Shown here: piece after piece, positions 35,101-46,093 of the stretch
Layout: each line of letters begins with the position of its first letter
Position numbering within the stretch: the stretch's first letter is position 1
Notes under the pieces: generated by a model
What the model was told of the DNA's origin: nothing
Seen by the model: the letters and a program-made list of their open reading frames with translations, nothing else
Database searches by the model: none
DNA from: Spirodela intermedia
Taxonomy: Eukaryota > Streptophyta > Magnoliopsida > Alismatales > Araceae
Direction: 5' to 3'
Length of the DNA: 64,000 nt
Assembly (NCBI GenBank): GCA_902729315.2
Contig: LR746272.1
Span: forward strand, 992,001 to 1,056,000
Position numbers and translations under genes: made by a program

Positions 35101-38100
35101 ACCTTTCCTGCTCGTAAAATGAGATTTTATGGGAAATTTAAAATGCAGCTCTTTCCATCCCTAATAACTTTCATCAAAACATGATAAATAAGATCTACCC
35201 TGAAAACGGCAAGGATGATGGTCACAAACCTTTGTCTTCAGTAGAGCTTCCAGAGAAGAAGCTTCCTCACGAAGTGAAACAGCTTCACGAGCTGCCTCCA
35301 TGCATCGATTCAACTGCATCTCCATTAATTCCATTTCCCGGGACAATGCGGAAGCCATGACATGGATCTCATCTTTAAAATCTTTCCTCCCTGAAAAGTC
35401 CCAATGGATTTTAAAACCGCGTCATAAGAAGAGTGCACAATATCCTTAAAGGAAGATCAACCACATAGAGTCAGCCAATCCCAATTTGGTCAGATTGGAT
35501 CAAATTTGGCCAGATTGTTAACAGTTTTTAAATGGATTGATCACTTGATCTAGCCAGTCTGATCTGACCCATGAAGCTGACAACCCATGAATCCTGTACA
35601 GCTTCTTCGAGTTTGATAGCAGTGTACGAATCTTCTGAATTTACCTGAATCCTGTACAGCTTCTTCGAGTTTGATCTCAATTTCATTTCTTTCCAGAATA
35701 CACTTATGAAGTTGAAGCTCCAGCTCTTCAATCTTTGCATTAGAAATGATAATAGCATTCCTAGCAGCATCAGCCGAATCTGCTTTTGCACCGAGTTCCT
35801 TCTCTCTCCTTATCATATGATTCCGGTCAGCCTGAACATAAGTGTGACAATAAGCCTTCAGAAGAACATGACGAAGAGCAATAAGAACAAATTCTAGCAG
35901 ATAAGCAGTTACCTGTAACGTATCCGCCAATCCTCTGCACCGTTCGATTTCTGTATTTAGGTGCTGCAATTTTTCATTCATGGCTAAGTAGGGTCTAGAT
36001 ACACTAACATGTCTGTCATCTCTCAACTGGTCCTGTACGCGCATGAAGTAACCAGATTGAAAAAAATTACAATGGAGACCTCAGAAAATGGAATTTATAA
36101 TGAAGTGGAGAAACCAAGCAATCTAGGGAGAAAAACAGACCTTGAGAGCTTCAAGTTGTTTTGACATACTTGAATTATTTTCTTGGGCCTCCTGAAGTTC
36201 TGAAAGGCGAGCAGCTGCTAGTATCTGTGCAATTTACTCCCAGGGAAGAGTAGTACGGAATAAAAAATTAATTCCTCACAGTCAGGTAACATGTCATGCG
36301 GAAATCAGTAGAAAAAAATTTACATGAAAAAGTCTGGTAACAGGATATACCTTAGCTTCCTCAACAGAGTTTTTTAACTCCCTTAAGCTAATATTTTGCT
36401 TTTCTGGTGAGCTATTACCATTTACGGCAATAAATGTTGGAGAGCTTATTCTACACATTCCATCCTTCTGCATTTTTAAACTAACCACCTTGCGTCGGGT
36501 TTCCTCGAGTTCTGCCATAGCTTCTTCCAGCTCACCTTTTAAATCAAAAATTGGAACCAGTGAGAGAGAAAAAAGTTTAAAAAGTAACGAACCATAGTGA
36601 CTCCTTGATGTATGCAGATGTGACAAAAACAAAGAAGCACTGAGAGGAAAAAATGTTCTCAGGTCTTCATTACTTTAAGAAGACAACGAGAAAGATAAAA
36701 TGAAGATACAGGTCGACATAAACTCTGCCAACAAACAAGCGAGCTGAAATAAACTAAATCATTAGTAACCTTTTGCAATACTGCCAAGAGAGACGGTCAT
36801 TAATTAACAGAGGTCTCATACTGATATCATGTTCACTATTGTGAACCTATCCTTACCCAGATTAAGAGGGAAAGCAAAAAGAAACTACACAAAGCTGTTC
36901 TAAATTGTACCAGATAAAAATTTCGAGGGCATTAGGTTGGCACAAAATTGCCACATTGCGAGCAAAACTGTTCTGCATGACAAATACAACCCGGTCTGAT
37001 TGAATGCCAGCCATGAGAAAGCACGAAAAAGAATATGCACTACTACGAAAATATATTATGACTTTCCTAAGCAAAAACCGTGGCAGCCGAAATACTCTCT
37101 TACGAAAATATGGGTTACACCGAGATAATTTGCCTCCTTTGCGTAATTTTTTGCTCCTTCTCATCATCCGAAGTTTCTTCAATGGAATTCAAAAATTGAA
37201 TCTTGCAGGAGGAAAGGAACTGTCTTTCCTTATGATCGTTCCCTCTCTTCTCTACTCATCGTATGTAATTGTTTTATTCAGATCAATTTACCTTTTATTT
37301 TTAAAAAATCTGGATTATCAAAGAAATACCAAGAGCACATTTGCTCAACAAAGTTAACTCTGCATAACAGGTTCACACTCTAAATATGAGAATAACAAAA
37401 TAGCATGTCTTTGGAACCTGAAAGACGCTTTATCTCAGACTGATCTCTTGCATGATTATCAACGTAAGCCTGTACCTCCTGCGCATACTCTTTATGCTTC
37501 TTGTGAAGAAAATTGATGACTGTGAGCAGATTTTTGGCCTCCTCTTTTAACAGAGAGTCGAGCTTCTGGAGTTGAATTAAGGCATCTGCCAGAATTAAAT
37601 ATTAAAATATGAGGTATGAGATGGGTATATTTGTTTGTTACATTTGCACACTTGCATCACCCTGGAAGAAAGAACAATCTTATCTGATAATCTCCTGACC
37701 TTCTGAAGACAAATTTCCATGTGCAGCTAATTCTAAGCCATCCAGTTTAGTTTGCTGAGCATCAATGGCCTCCTGAAGGCCCCTCATCAAAACCATTGTG
37801 GACGAATGGCGCACTGCAAGGGCTTCCTGAATATATTTGATGATTTCACTCTGTTTACTTTTTTCAATATTTTCTGCCTGTAGAAGTCGACAAAGAAATG
37901 TCTCCTCTGGAGGACACGATGGAGTGACTCCTAGAAATTTTGACAATAAAATAAATTACATTCATAGATCAGGGGATGAATTAATGAAAGACAAAGCCTG
38001 TATATATATCTAATAAGTGAGGAAACTACTGATCAAAACCTCTAGAGATATCTGCTTCGTCCAAAGCCTGTAGCCCACTGGGGTCTCCTCCAGCTAGTGT

Positions 38101-41100
38101 CTTGAGCAAAATCAAATCATCGACCAACTGCATTTATGGAGGAAAGTAAAATATAAATCACAGTGTAAACAAGAGATGTAAGAGAAAAAAAAAGTAACTT
38201 CAGAAAGACCTGATTCCAAAGCTTATTCACAGCAATCAATGTTTCATCATAAACATCCTGCTTCTCCTCTAATTCCTTGAACTTCTTTTCAAGCGCATGC
38301 GTTTCGCTTTTTTGGGCCTCTAAAAGCTGAACAAGTATTTGATTCTGGTACTGGAGTGCTGCTGCATCAACCTGAAGACACTAATGAATGCTTTAAATTT
38401 TGCCTTGCTATCATTGGAAATTCATTGGAAAAGAAATTTGTATTATAGAATAAAAGGAACTGAAAGCAGGCCACATTTCCTGTAATTTAAGAGTTCTTAG
38501 AGATAACTAGAGGTAGAAAGAAGAGGATTGGAGAATAAAGCACTTGACCTTTTAAGCAAAAGGCGATCACGAAACCAAGTAAAAGAGAGAAGGCTTGCAA
38601 AGATAAGACAGAAAAAATGGTATTAAGGTGGTAGAGTATTATGATAGTCCAAGATATCTTTGATTCAGCAGGTGGATGGTGATGATGTTTGCCTTCTAGA
38701 ATGTGAAATACTCGCAAGTCCGAGAAGAGGATGCATGGAAACCACGAAGGAACCCAGTACTTGCTCTTGAAAGCTCATAAAAAATTAAACAAAAGAACCA
38801 CGCATCTAGAGCTGTAGGCGACTAAAGGGAGGACAGTTCGTTCCAATGTTCAGGCACCTGCAAAAGTGGTCCTTCTTCGTCAGTGAGGAATATCTAAATA
38901 TTTAAATGCCTTGAAAGGACTTCCCCATCTGATTTCTCGACGAAATAAAAACTGATAATGCATACAAAGAGGAAGTAGAAGCCTGCCAAGTCAAATATTC
39001 CAGGGGGAGGAGGCATGTTTGGATTCCAGACAACCGTGTGATGAAACAAAGACGCTAGGAGAGTGGCTTAATTACAACTAAATGGGGGAGTTAGTCCAAT
39101 GCATCTAAATGCTCAAAGTTGACAATTTCTTATGCGAGTTATCAAAATAACTTGAACCACTCAAAGAGGGGAAAGAGGGATTCATATGCGGATAGCACCT
39201 GTCAAGGGAGAGTGTTGAGGAACCGTAGAAGCGGATAGCATGATTTTGTCTCATGGTAATTCCAAAAATAATCATTCAAAAAAAAAGGGGTACCTTGGAT
39301 TTGGAAAAAAGATGAGCAACTTACACTATGCCTGACAGTAGCCAGCAGCAAAATAAAGGGGTTTTTTTACAGAAAATATGGTTACAGGAGCATTCCATTA
39401 TTTTCAAAAAAGAGATAGGAGGGGAAAGGCACGTATGTAGCTGCAGGCTTTGAAAGGAAGCAAGAGTTTTTGTGAACAAGAAAAGCGCAGAACAAGAACC
39501 ACTAGAATCGTAATGCAAAAATCGAGAACGGCAAGACCATTTGCAGATGAAAAACAGTGAAAAAAATGTGAGAAAGTACAAGAGTAACTTAAGTACTACA
39601 GGATGCAATAACTCTTTTCTTTCTGTCAACCAGCAACAAAATATGACTAACGCGACAGTTCTAGCAGGGAATGTCGCATTTAAATTAAAATCAGAATCAT
39701 ATAAATAGAATATGAAAACCTAAAACACTCACAGCCTAAGAAAAAAACGGCTGTCATGTGTTGACATGAACACCAATGTTTGTCGCCATATATAATTAAA
39801 AAAGATAAAAATAGAATATAAACAAGTATCTGTATGGATATAAATGTAATTTTTATATAAAAGTTATAATTTGGCTGTTATTCTATGAAAACCTCAGTGC
39901 TTACTTTTCAACGTCGTGGATGTATCTTCAAAGTTTACTGAAGTTCGAATCATAGTAACAAGCATCTTCCACTAAAAACCTTAAAAAATGCTAATCAATT
40001 CAACAAACCAAACACATATCAACACAATTGATTTGATGCTTTGTTACATATTTCAAAAATTATTAATGAAAATATATCAGCAGGACAAAGTGACACCATT
40101 TCAACCTAATTTCATTACTATGGATTACAAATGGGTTTAGCAACTTTAAGCCATGGAGTTTTAACAAGACTGACACCAGAAGTTCTGTTCGGGCAGATAC
40201 ATACGTGCTGTGTAACCATGAACTACATACATTGGGGGAAAACATTCAGCAGACTTTGTTTGTTTGAGCAGTTAAACTTGAGAAACATAACGTGAGAATC
40301 ACATTTGATCTAGTTGAACGATACACATTCGTTATCTAGGATCCAACCTAGTAGTACTGACTTGTTAGGACCTGGTCCATTATTGCCTAGAGCCGGTTAA
40401 TGGAATTCGAATAGGATTGACCATGTGATCGATCACTTTCTCTGCATCGGAAGCACTTCAATCACGAAAAAATATAGGCTTAAGATCTTCACGGGGCATC
40501 GATCCTCAACTTCTAAAGCCACCAGAACTAGGACCAGAAGATTCCTGGGTACTTCTGAGCCCCGTCTTATCAGCTTGAACTGTTTTGATGAGCACGCTCA
40601 ACTACCTTTTTCCCATGTGCCACCACACACAAGAAAATGTCCCTAGATCCCATCCCAATGGTTCACCTTCGACAAACAACACAGAATACCCCACTGCGCA
40701 TAGAAAAATAATAACAATAACCGAAGGACTAATAATAATAACACCAAGACATGGACAAAGAAGGAAAGTGAATAAAAATAAACTATAGTATGGTTTCTGA
40801 AATCGACCAGTTCTGAATCAGAACTTGTGCAAATTTTCTCCAAATAATCATTTGTTTTAAAGCAAAGTCATTATATAAGCCAGAGCAGAACAAAACATTC
40901 ACGTTTTGATAGAGAGTCGATTGCCTAAAACAACATAAACCGCATGGTTAATTGGTATTACACGCGTATTTTTCTAGAATTCCGCCCTACTAATCGTTCA
41001 AAACCAATTTCCCTGCATTTCAATCGCTGACCTCTCAGATCAACTCAAACAAACAGAAATGGCCTTTATCCCAACAGAAATGGCAGATAGATGTCGTACA

Positions 41101-41296
41101 GGCAATCAAGCGGGACGAGAGACCACGCGCGAGAAAAAGCACCGCCTCCGGGTAGGGAGAAGGTTTCAGAACTTACGGCCTTGTCATCTGGAGAAAGAGG
41201 ACCATTGGTGCTCCTCGCCATGGGAGAGGACGAGACGGCGGTAAGGAGACGTTTCTTTTTCTCAGGCTCGTCCGCATCCGCGTCTCCGTTGCCCAT
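29196..41296 (-). CDS. HUB2: E3 ubiquitin-protein ligase BRE1-like 2 (HUB2)
   Basis: HUB2 acts with HUB1 to mono-ubiquitinate histone H2B. Nineteen coding exons: 41296-41177, 38371-38210, 38127-38040, 37930-37700, 37585-37418, 36535-36351, 36224-36141, 36032-35913, 35831-35645, 35390-35230, 33765-33694, 33573-33497, 33108-32914, 31726-31654, 31589-31503, 30111-29974, 29883-29681, 29588-29426, 29327-29196. All junctions are GT-AG and phases agree, giving 881 residues (Arabidopsis HUB2 is close to 900). Most of it is coiled coil. The C-terminal C3HC4 RING is complete: CGVC, KCFHLFC, SNC, KCPACG, followed by FGQND. PPEETFLCRLLQ and ALAVRHSSTM identify HUB2 rather than HUB1. The start gives a short Glu/Lys-rich N-terminus (MGNGDADADEPEKKK). 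Intron 1 is 2.8 kb, intron 10 is 1.5 kb and intron 15 is 1.4 kb. Confidence 0.95.
35588..35680 (-). repeat. Partial exon 9 duplication within HUB2 intron 9
   Basis: About 30 bases from the 3' end of exon 9 (35645-35831) recur in intron 9 at about 35590-35619, roughly 60 bases away. The repeated stretch encodes KLEEAVQDS in both places. The intronic copy has lost the functional donor sequence, so it is probably inert. Confidence 0.75.
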
Positions 41297-42963
41297 AACT
41301 CACCCGCCTACTTCTCAAGCGCGCCACCATCAACGGCGACCTTCTACGGCGAACCACCGCATAGAAGAATCCCTAGGTCGCCGCTGCCCCTTCACAGACC
41401 AATCGCCGGAGGCCTCAAGATCTCCTTGCCCGTCAGAGCCAGCAACACCGCCTGCGTCTCGTCCCTCCGCCACCGTCGATGACAACCTTCAACGGCGAAC
41501 CCCCACATGCAGCCCTCCCGGCCCCGCCGCCTCACGGGGAACGAACGCTCACCGCCGGATCACCCACCGTGCGGCTGGCTCGGTGAAGAAAACCGCGCCG
41601 TTGTGTACCCGCTATAGGGCTTAAAGTCCCACCCGGACCACGAACTCGGAGGCTCCGACCGGTTCCACTTCGACCCGGCCGTTTCGGCCCAGGCCGATTC
41701 GACTCCGATAGCTGGCTTTTTCCTATTTATTATCTTAATTTTTTCCCCTGCTCAAAACACTGCTCTCTTTCTGCTTTCTTCAAGCGTTGACTTGCCCCCG
41801 CGTGGGACCCACAACCAAAGAAAAAGATATCCCAACTTAGGAACCTAATCCCCGGATTAAGATGTAATTAAGAGGCACGATTAAATTCTCCATCGTCTTT
41901 TTGTGCCATTTTATACACTAATACTCTAAAGATACCTGCTGATTGGGTGATTAAGCACCTTCTTTTTTTGTCGTGATTCCATGTCAGAAAGGGGCTATCT
42001 TTAATGGCGGCAAACGAGCCCAATGGGCCGAGAGCGATCGTGGGCATCAGATTCTTATCGCGGCCGATATTCTGCAAATAAATATAGATAAAATATATCT
42101 TTCGAGATAATTATAGCACTTTCGAATTATTCGAGAAATAAATTGGATCTTAAAAAATATGTTTAATCACGCAAGTGGCGGCACAGAGGGTAATTAAAAA
42201 ATAAATAATTCGATATAAAAGTAATATCAGCGAATATTAGACTTGACGAACATTTTTTTTCTACGCGGGAAGTTGGGTGGGAGGAGTAAACTTCCGTCGG
42301 ACGTCGGGGCATCGGAGACTTGACACCAGCATGGCGTTTGCATGCCGGAGGGGTTCCACGGAGTTCCACCGGCGGTACCACCGAGTTGCACCGGTCCCTT
42401 TCCATCGCCGTTCGACTGAAGAGCCCACGAGGTTGCACCGGTGGCCCTTGCTCTCTCATCTCCTCACGAGCCGCTAGGTGGGTCCTGGTTAAACAATGGA
42501 ATTCGAGGCTCACACGGCAGTCTCCTCCAAATCTAGAGAGAGAGAAAGAGATGTTGCGGAATTCTTTAATGAACCCTATTGGGTTTTCTATTTTGATGAA
42601 CCGGGAACGATGGGGCCGTGGAGGAACGCCAGCCGGCGGAGCGGCGTTGCGCCGGTGGGGAACAGTAAGTGATCGGGGAAAGGGAACCCGGAGTACCATT
42701 GGCATCACCACAGTTGACGCATGCTAAGAGAATGATGACAAGAACATAGACAAAGGTTTCGTATACAGCCCTACGCAGAGGGTTAGAGAGAGAGAGAGAG
42801 AGAGAGAGTATGACCTTTCCGAGATGTTAGAGGGTGGGAAAGGCAAAGCAAATTAAGTCTTCAGAGAAAGAAGAATGAAGGAAGGAGAGGAAGATGTACA
42901 AGGTCTTGAGAGATTTGGACGGCGCAGAAAAGACGAAGAACAACAGAGAATTGCCCTGTTTAT
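41297..42963. other. HUB2 upstream region; no gene seen
   Basis: This is the 5' flank of HUB2 and the 3' flank of the DUF716 gene. Positions 41300-41640 are GC-rich and lie just upstream of the HUB2 start, probably its leader and core promoter. Positions 42280-42720 are GC-rich with short open frames rich in Arg and His but no family motif. A (GA)n tract occurs at 42785-42808, probably in the 3' flank of the DUF716 gene. Confidence 0.4.
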
Positions 42964-43893
42964 TTATCTCTCCAGGTCCATTTCTGCAAAGCCTTTGCTC
43001 ATGTGGACGAAACTCTGGGTCTCCTCCGTCCTCCTCTGAGACTCCAAGTCTAGGCCACCGTCATCCCCTTCCTTGGCCCCAAGCGACACGTATTCCTGAA
43101 CTTCCGAGTACTTCTTGGTGACGTAGAGGTAGAAGAGGACGGAGAAGATGGAGACGCCGGCGAGGAACCAGCTGAACTGGAGGTTCACCAGGGACTTGGC
43201 CCGGTGGAGGGCGGCATCGCCATGGCAGCGGACCACCATGTGCCCTTCCTCCATGTGCATGAAGCAGCCCTTGAAGACCAGCGCCGGCGTCCAGAGGACG
43301 AAGCCCATGAGTATGAACCACAGCCCCTGGAAGAGGATGCTCGCTGACCGGACAAAGCTCACGGCGAAGCTCCTGGGGAAGCCGATGCCCATGAGGTTGG
43401 TGACGAGCGACACGACGACGACGGCCTGCAGGAGGAGATGATACTGGCCCTCCACGCCCATGTGGTCTGTGGAATGGAGGTGGAACATGAGGAGTTGCTG
43501 GGAGAAGGCGACGGCGGCGAGGATCTGGGTGAGCTCGAACTTGGCCCGCGACCGGAGCCGGTCGAAGAGGAGAGCGAAGATGGCGTAGACGAGGAAGTTG
43601 AGAGATATGGAGGAGTGCTCGAAGTTGTGGAGGTGGTCGGAAGGGATGGTCCAGTCGTCGTCGAGGGGCTGTCCTTTGTGTGGGCCGGTGAAGAGCTCCA
43701 TGGCTATGGAGATGCAGGAACCCACCATGATGAGGTAGAGCTCCAGGTGGCGGAGAGGCACCGCCGGGAACCACGGCGGGGCCACGTAGGAGTTGGGCCG
43801 CTGGGCGTGGAGCTTGATGTGGTTGAAGAGGTGCCAGAGGCCTATGATGAAGAAGCCGAAGCCAGGGGCAACGTGGCCGACGAGGGTGCCCAT
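42964..43893 (-). CDS. DUF716 / TMEM45-like multi-pass membrane protein
   Basis: Intronless, 309 residues. About seven hydrophobic segments are visible, at residues 8-26, 48-68, 96-114, 120-140, 150-172, 184-212 and 240-264. The family signature region HSTDHMGVEGQYH sits after the fourth segment, and the N-terminus MGTLVGHVAPGFGFF is typical of plant members. The C-terminal tail is charged and cytosolic-looking. DUF716 proteins are related to animal TMEM45; plant members were named after virus-response expression, but the molecular function is unknown. The start is the only sensible ATG and begins the conserved region directly. The codons are very GC-rich, unlike HUB2 next door, which explains the long antisense open frame at 43438-43977. 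Confidence 0.9.
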   Translation of the reverse strand: MGTLVGHVAPGFGFFIIGLWHLFNHIKLHAQRPNSYVAPPWFPAVPLRHLELYLIMVGSCISIAMELFTGPHKGQPLDDDWTIPSDHLHNFEHSSISLNFLVYAIFALLFDRLRSRAKFELTQILAAVAFSQQLLMFHLHSTDHMGVEGQYHLLLQAVVVVSLVTNLMGIGFPRSFAVSFVRSASILFQGLWFILMGFVLWTPALVFKGCFMHMEEGHMVVRCHGDAALHRAKSLVNLQFSWFLAGVSIFSVLFYLYVTKKYSEVQEYVSLGAKEGDDGGLDLESQRRTEETQSFVHMSKGFAEMDLER

Positions 43894-43983
43894 AGCTGCT
43901 CCGAAGCCGGCTTAACTCGATCTCCTACGGCTTCCCCCCCCTCCCTCTGGCTTCCACTCAAACGTGGGTTCACGTGATGAGCG

Positions 43984-43992
43984 TTTATAAAC
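43984..43992 (-). promoter_or_regulatory. TATA box of the DUF716 gene
   Basis: On the minus strand this reads TTTATAAAC, 91-99 bases upstream of the ATG, a normal plant TATA position allowing for a leader of about 60 bases. Confidence 0.6.
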
Positions 43993-43993
43993 T

Positions 43994-44143
43994 GAGAGAG
44001 AGCTCGCGAAGGGAAAGAGAGAGGTTGAGGAGGGATGGGTACTCCGCGGCAGGGCTCCCTATTAAGGAGGGTTGGAAACTTCTTCGGTCTAAGCTCTAGA
44101 GAGTTCGAAGACGACCTTAAAGTTCTTCCAGAACGGGTGGGCC

Positions 44144-44180
<37 letters not shown>

Positions 44181-45717
44181 AGAGTTTGACTACCCGCGAG
44201 CGTTAAGCAAAGTCTCTCACACGAAATCACGATCCGTTGAAGACAGAAATGATCCGTTGAAGTCTCTCTGTCCGCTTTTATCCTTTTTTAACGGTGGAGA
44301 TAAGACTCCCACGTGCCGGCCTCTCCCCCTTCACTCCCGCGGCGGCGCACAAGGTGACAAGCACCGGCGGGCATTTCGGCTCTGCCTCCAACAGCCGTCG
44401 ATCAAAATCAGTAAATGGAGCCGGGCAATAATTTCCTTCATTCCATGGCGTCGTCCTCCAATGAAAGCACCGTCAAGGGAGGCCTCAGTCAACAACCGGC
44501 AACGTCGGGAGAAACAAATAATCTCAAATAATAATATAATAAAACGCGTGATCTGATGTTGGGTTCCCTCTGACTTGTCAAGGAACCCATCTCCATAACC
44601 TGAAATCCATCTCTCTGAAGCCCTCGGTCCACCGGGGCCGTTCGTTGCCCGGCGCTCGCCGCCACGCCGGGGCCTCTTTCTTGCAGCAACCGCTATCCGA
44701 GCCTCCACTGGGAAACCCCTACGTCATTTATCTCGTATTATTCAGGCACTTCCAGGAAACACCTCCGGCGAGAACCACCGCCGGAGACGGCCGTCACAGA
44801 AGGCGGTTTTTGAGGATGTGAACTGGGTTCAGGCAGATGGTCTTTGTTTCTTCTCGCCATCGTCTTAACAGGAGACAGAGTTCTACGCTACATATAGCTC
44901 ATCGTCAAGCTCGGTGCCGCCTTCTTCTTCCCTTTTCCTCTAGCGTTTTGGGCAGGTTCGGGCTCCCCTCGCTTTTGACGAGTTCTGCCAGTAAACTCGT
45001 CCGAGCAATAGGTTGGACCGGCGGCGGGACGATTCAGACCAATCCCACGTGCAGAAGTGAGATCCCCCCCTGGTTCTACTCTCACGAACGAGCTGACGTG
45101 GTACACCTTCTAGCGAGATTTCCACGGAGAAAGGTGGCCTTTTTCCGTGCCGGAGCCTTCGGAGGATCCGCCGTAGCTTCCGCAGGCTTCTGCAGGAAGC
45201 CCCTCCCCTCTCGGGCCGTCGTCCCTTTCGTCCTGTAGATTCTCGTCATCTTCGGCATTCCTTTCATCCCCATGCATGCATCCTGCCCGACCGAGTCGAA
45301 CTCGATTCCTCCCGTTCCGTGGACCAACCCAATCGGTTTCTAAGCCGCCAAGGTTAAGATAAAGAGGAAGCTGAGCTAACTCACAGGAGCGAGTGCCGTG
45401 TCACGGAAGAAAACAAGAAGGTGACGCGAGAGCCATAAAACCGAGTCGCTTAGCTCGTCGTTCCCGAAATGGCCGGATTAGGTTTAAATCCATAATGTCG
45501 TGATAAGGTGACGACGAGGGAATAGGACCGAAGCCGTTGTGGGCCCCCTGCCGATCCAACTCCCCGCCGCCGTCGGAATCTCCGGGTTAGACCTACGACT
45601 CTGGGTATCCCTTCCGTTGGGATAGGCGACGTACCGGCGTCTATGGAAACAGAATGAGCCGATGTAAAAGCAGAGCCGCCTTCGCTATCTCCCGGAAAAG
45701 CCGTCGGAGGGATACAG
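43994..45717. other. Non-coding region with (CT)n tract
   Basis: No supported gene. A (CT)n microsatellite lies at 44143-44180. The GC-rich stretches at 44580-44720 and 44880-45330 open several short frames on both strands, but none shows a domain, a splice pattern or a sensible composition. Confidence 0.4.
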
Positions 45718-46093
45718 AATGAGAAGAGAATTACAGAAGTGGGAGAGAAAAAGAGAAGCGAGAGACAGAGAGAAAAGGCAAAGAGATAGAAGGAGAGAGA
45801 ACGAGAGAGAGAGAAGGGAAGAGAGAGAGAGGGGAAGAGGGGACAGAAGAGAGGCAGAGGAGAGAGAGAAGGGAAGAGAGAGAGAGGAAAAGGGACAGAA
45901 AAGAGGCAGAGTAGAGAGAGAAGGGAAGAGAGAGAAAGAGGAACAGAAGAGAGGCAGAGGAGAGAGAAAGAGGAAGAGGGACAGAAGAGAGGCAGAGGAG
46001 AGAGAGAAGGGAAGAGAGAGAGAGGAAGAGGGACAGAAAAGAGGCAGAGTAGAGAGAGAAGGGAAGAGAGAAAGAGAGAGGGGAACAGGACTG
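45718..46093 (+). repeat. All-purine minisatellite (about 370 bases)
   Basis: The plus strand is almost pure A and G with isolated C residues. A landmark GACAGAAGAGAGGCAGAG (or a one-base variant) recurs five times, starting at 45842, 45894, 45941, 45980 and 46032. The units are about 39-52 bases and are joined by GAGAGAGAAGGGAAGAGAG-type filler. The complement translates as long Ser/Leu/Pro repeats, which are artefacts. Long mirror-like purine tracts can adopt triplex DNA. Confidence 0.85.

Noticed and set aside
34435-35184. Plus-strand frames in HUB2 intron 10
   Set aside because: No motif, and they lie in an intron whose flanking exons join in phase.
43438-43977. 179-codon plus-strand frame antisense to the DUF716 gene
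   Set aside because: It is an antisense shadow caused by GC-rich third positions of the real gene; low-complexity Glu/Val composition.
45842-46050. Regularly spaced repeats that could suggest a CRISPR-like array
   Set aside because: Spacers are themselves simple purine sequence, spacing varies from 39 to 52 bases and the genome is a plant; it is a minisatellite.
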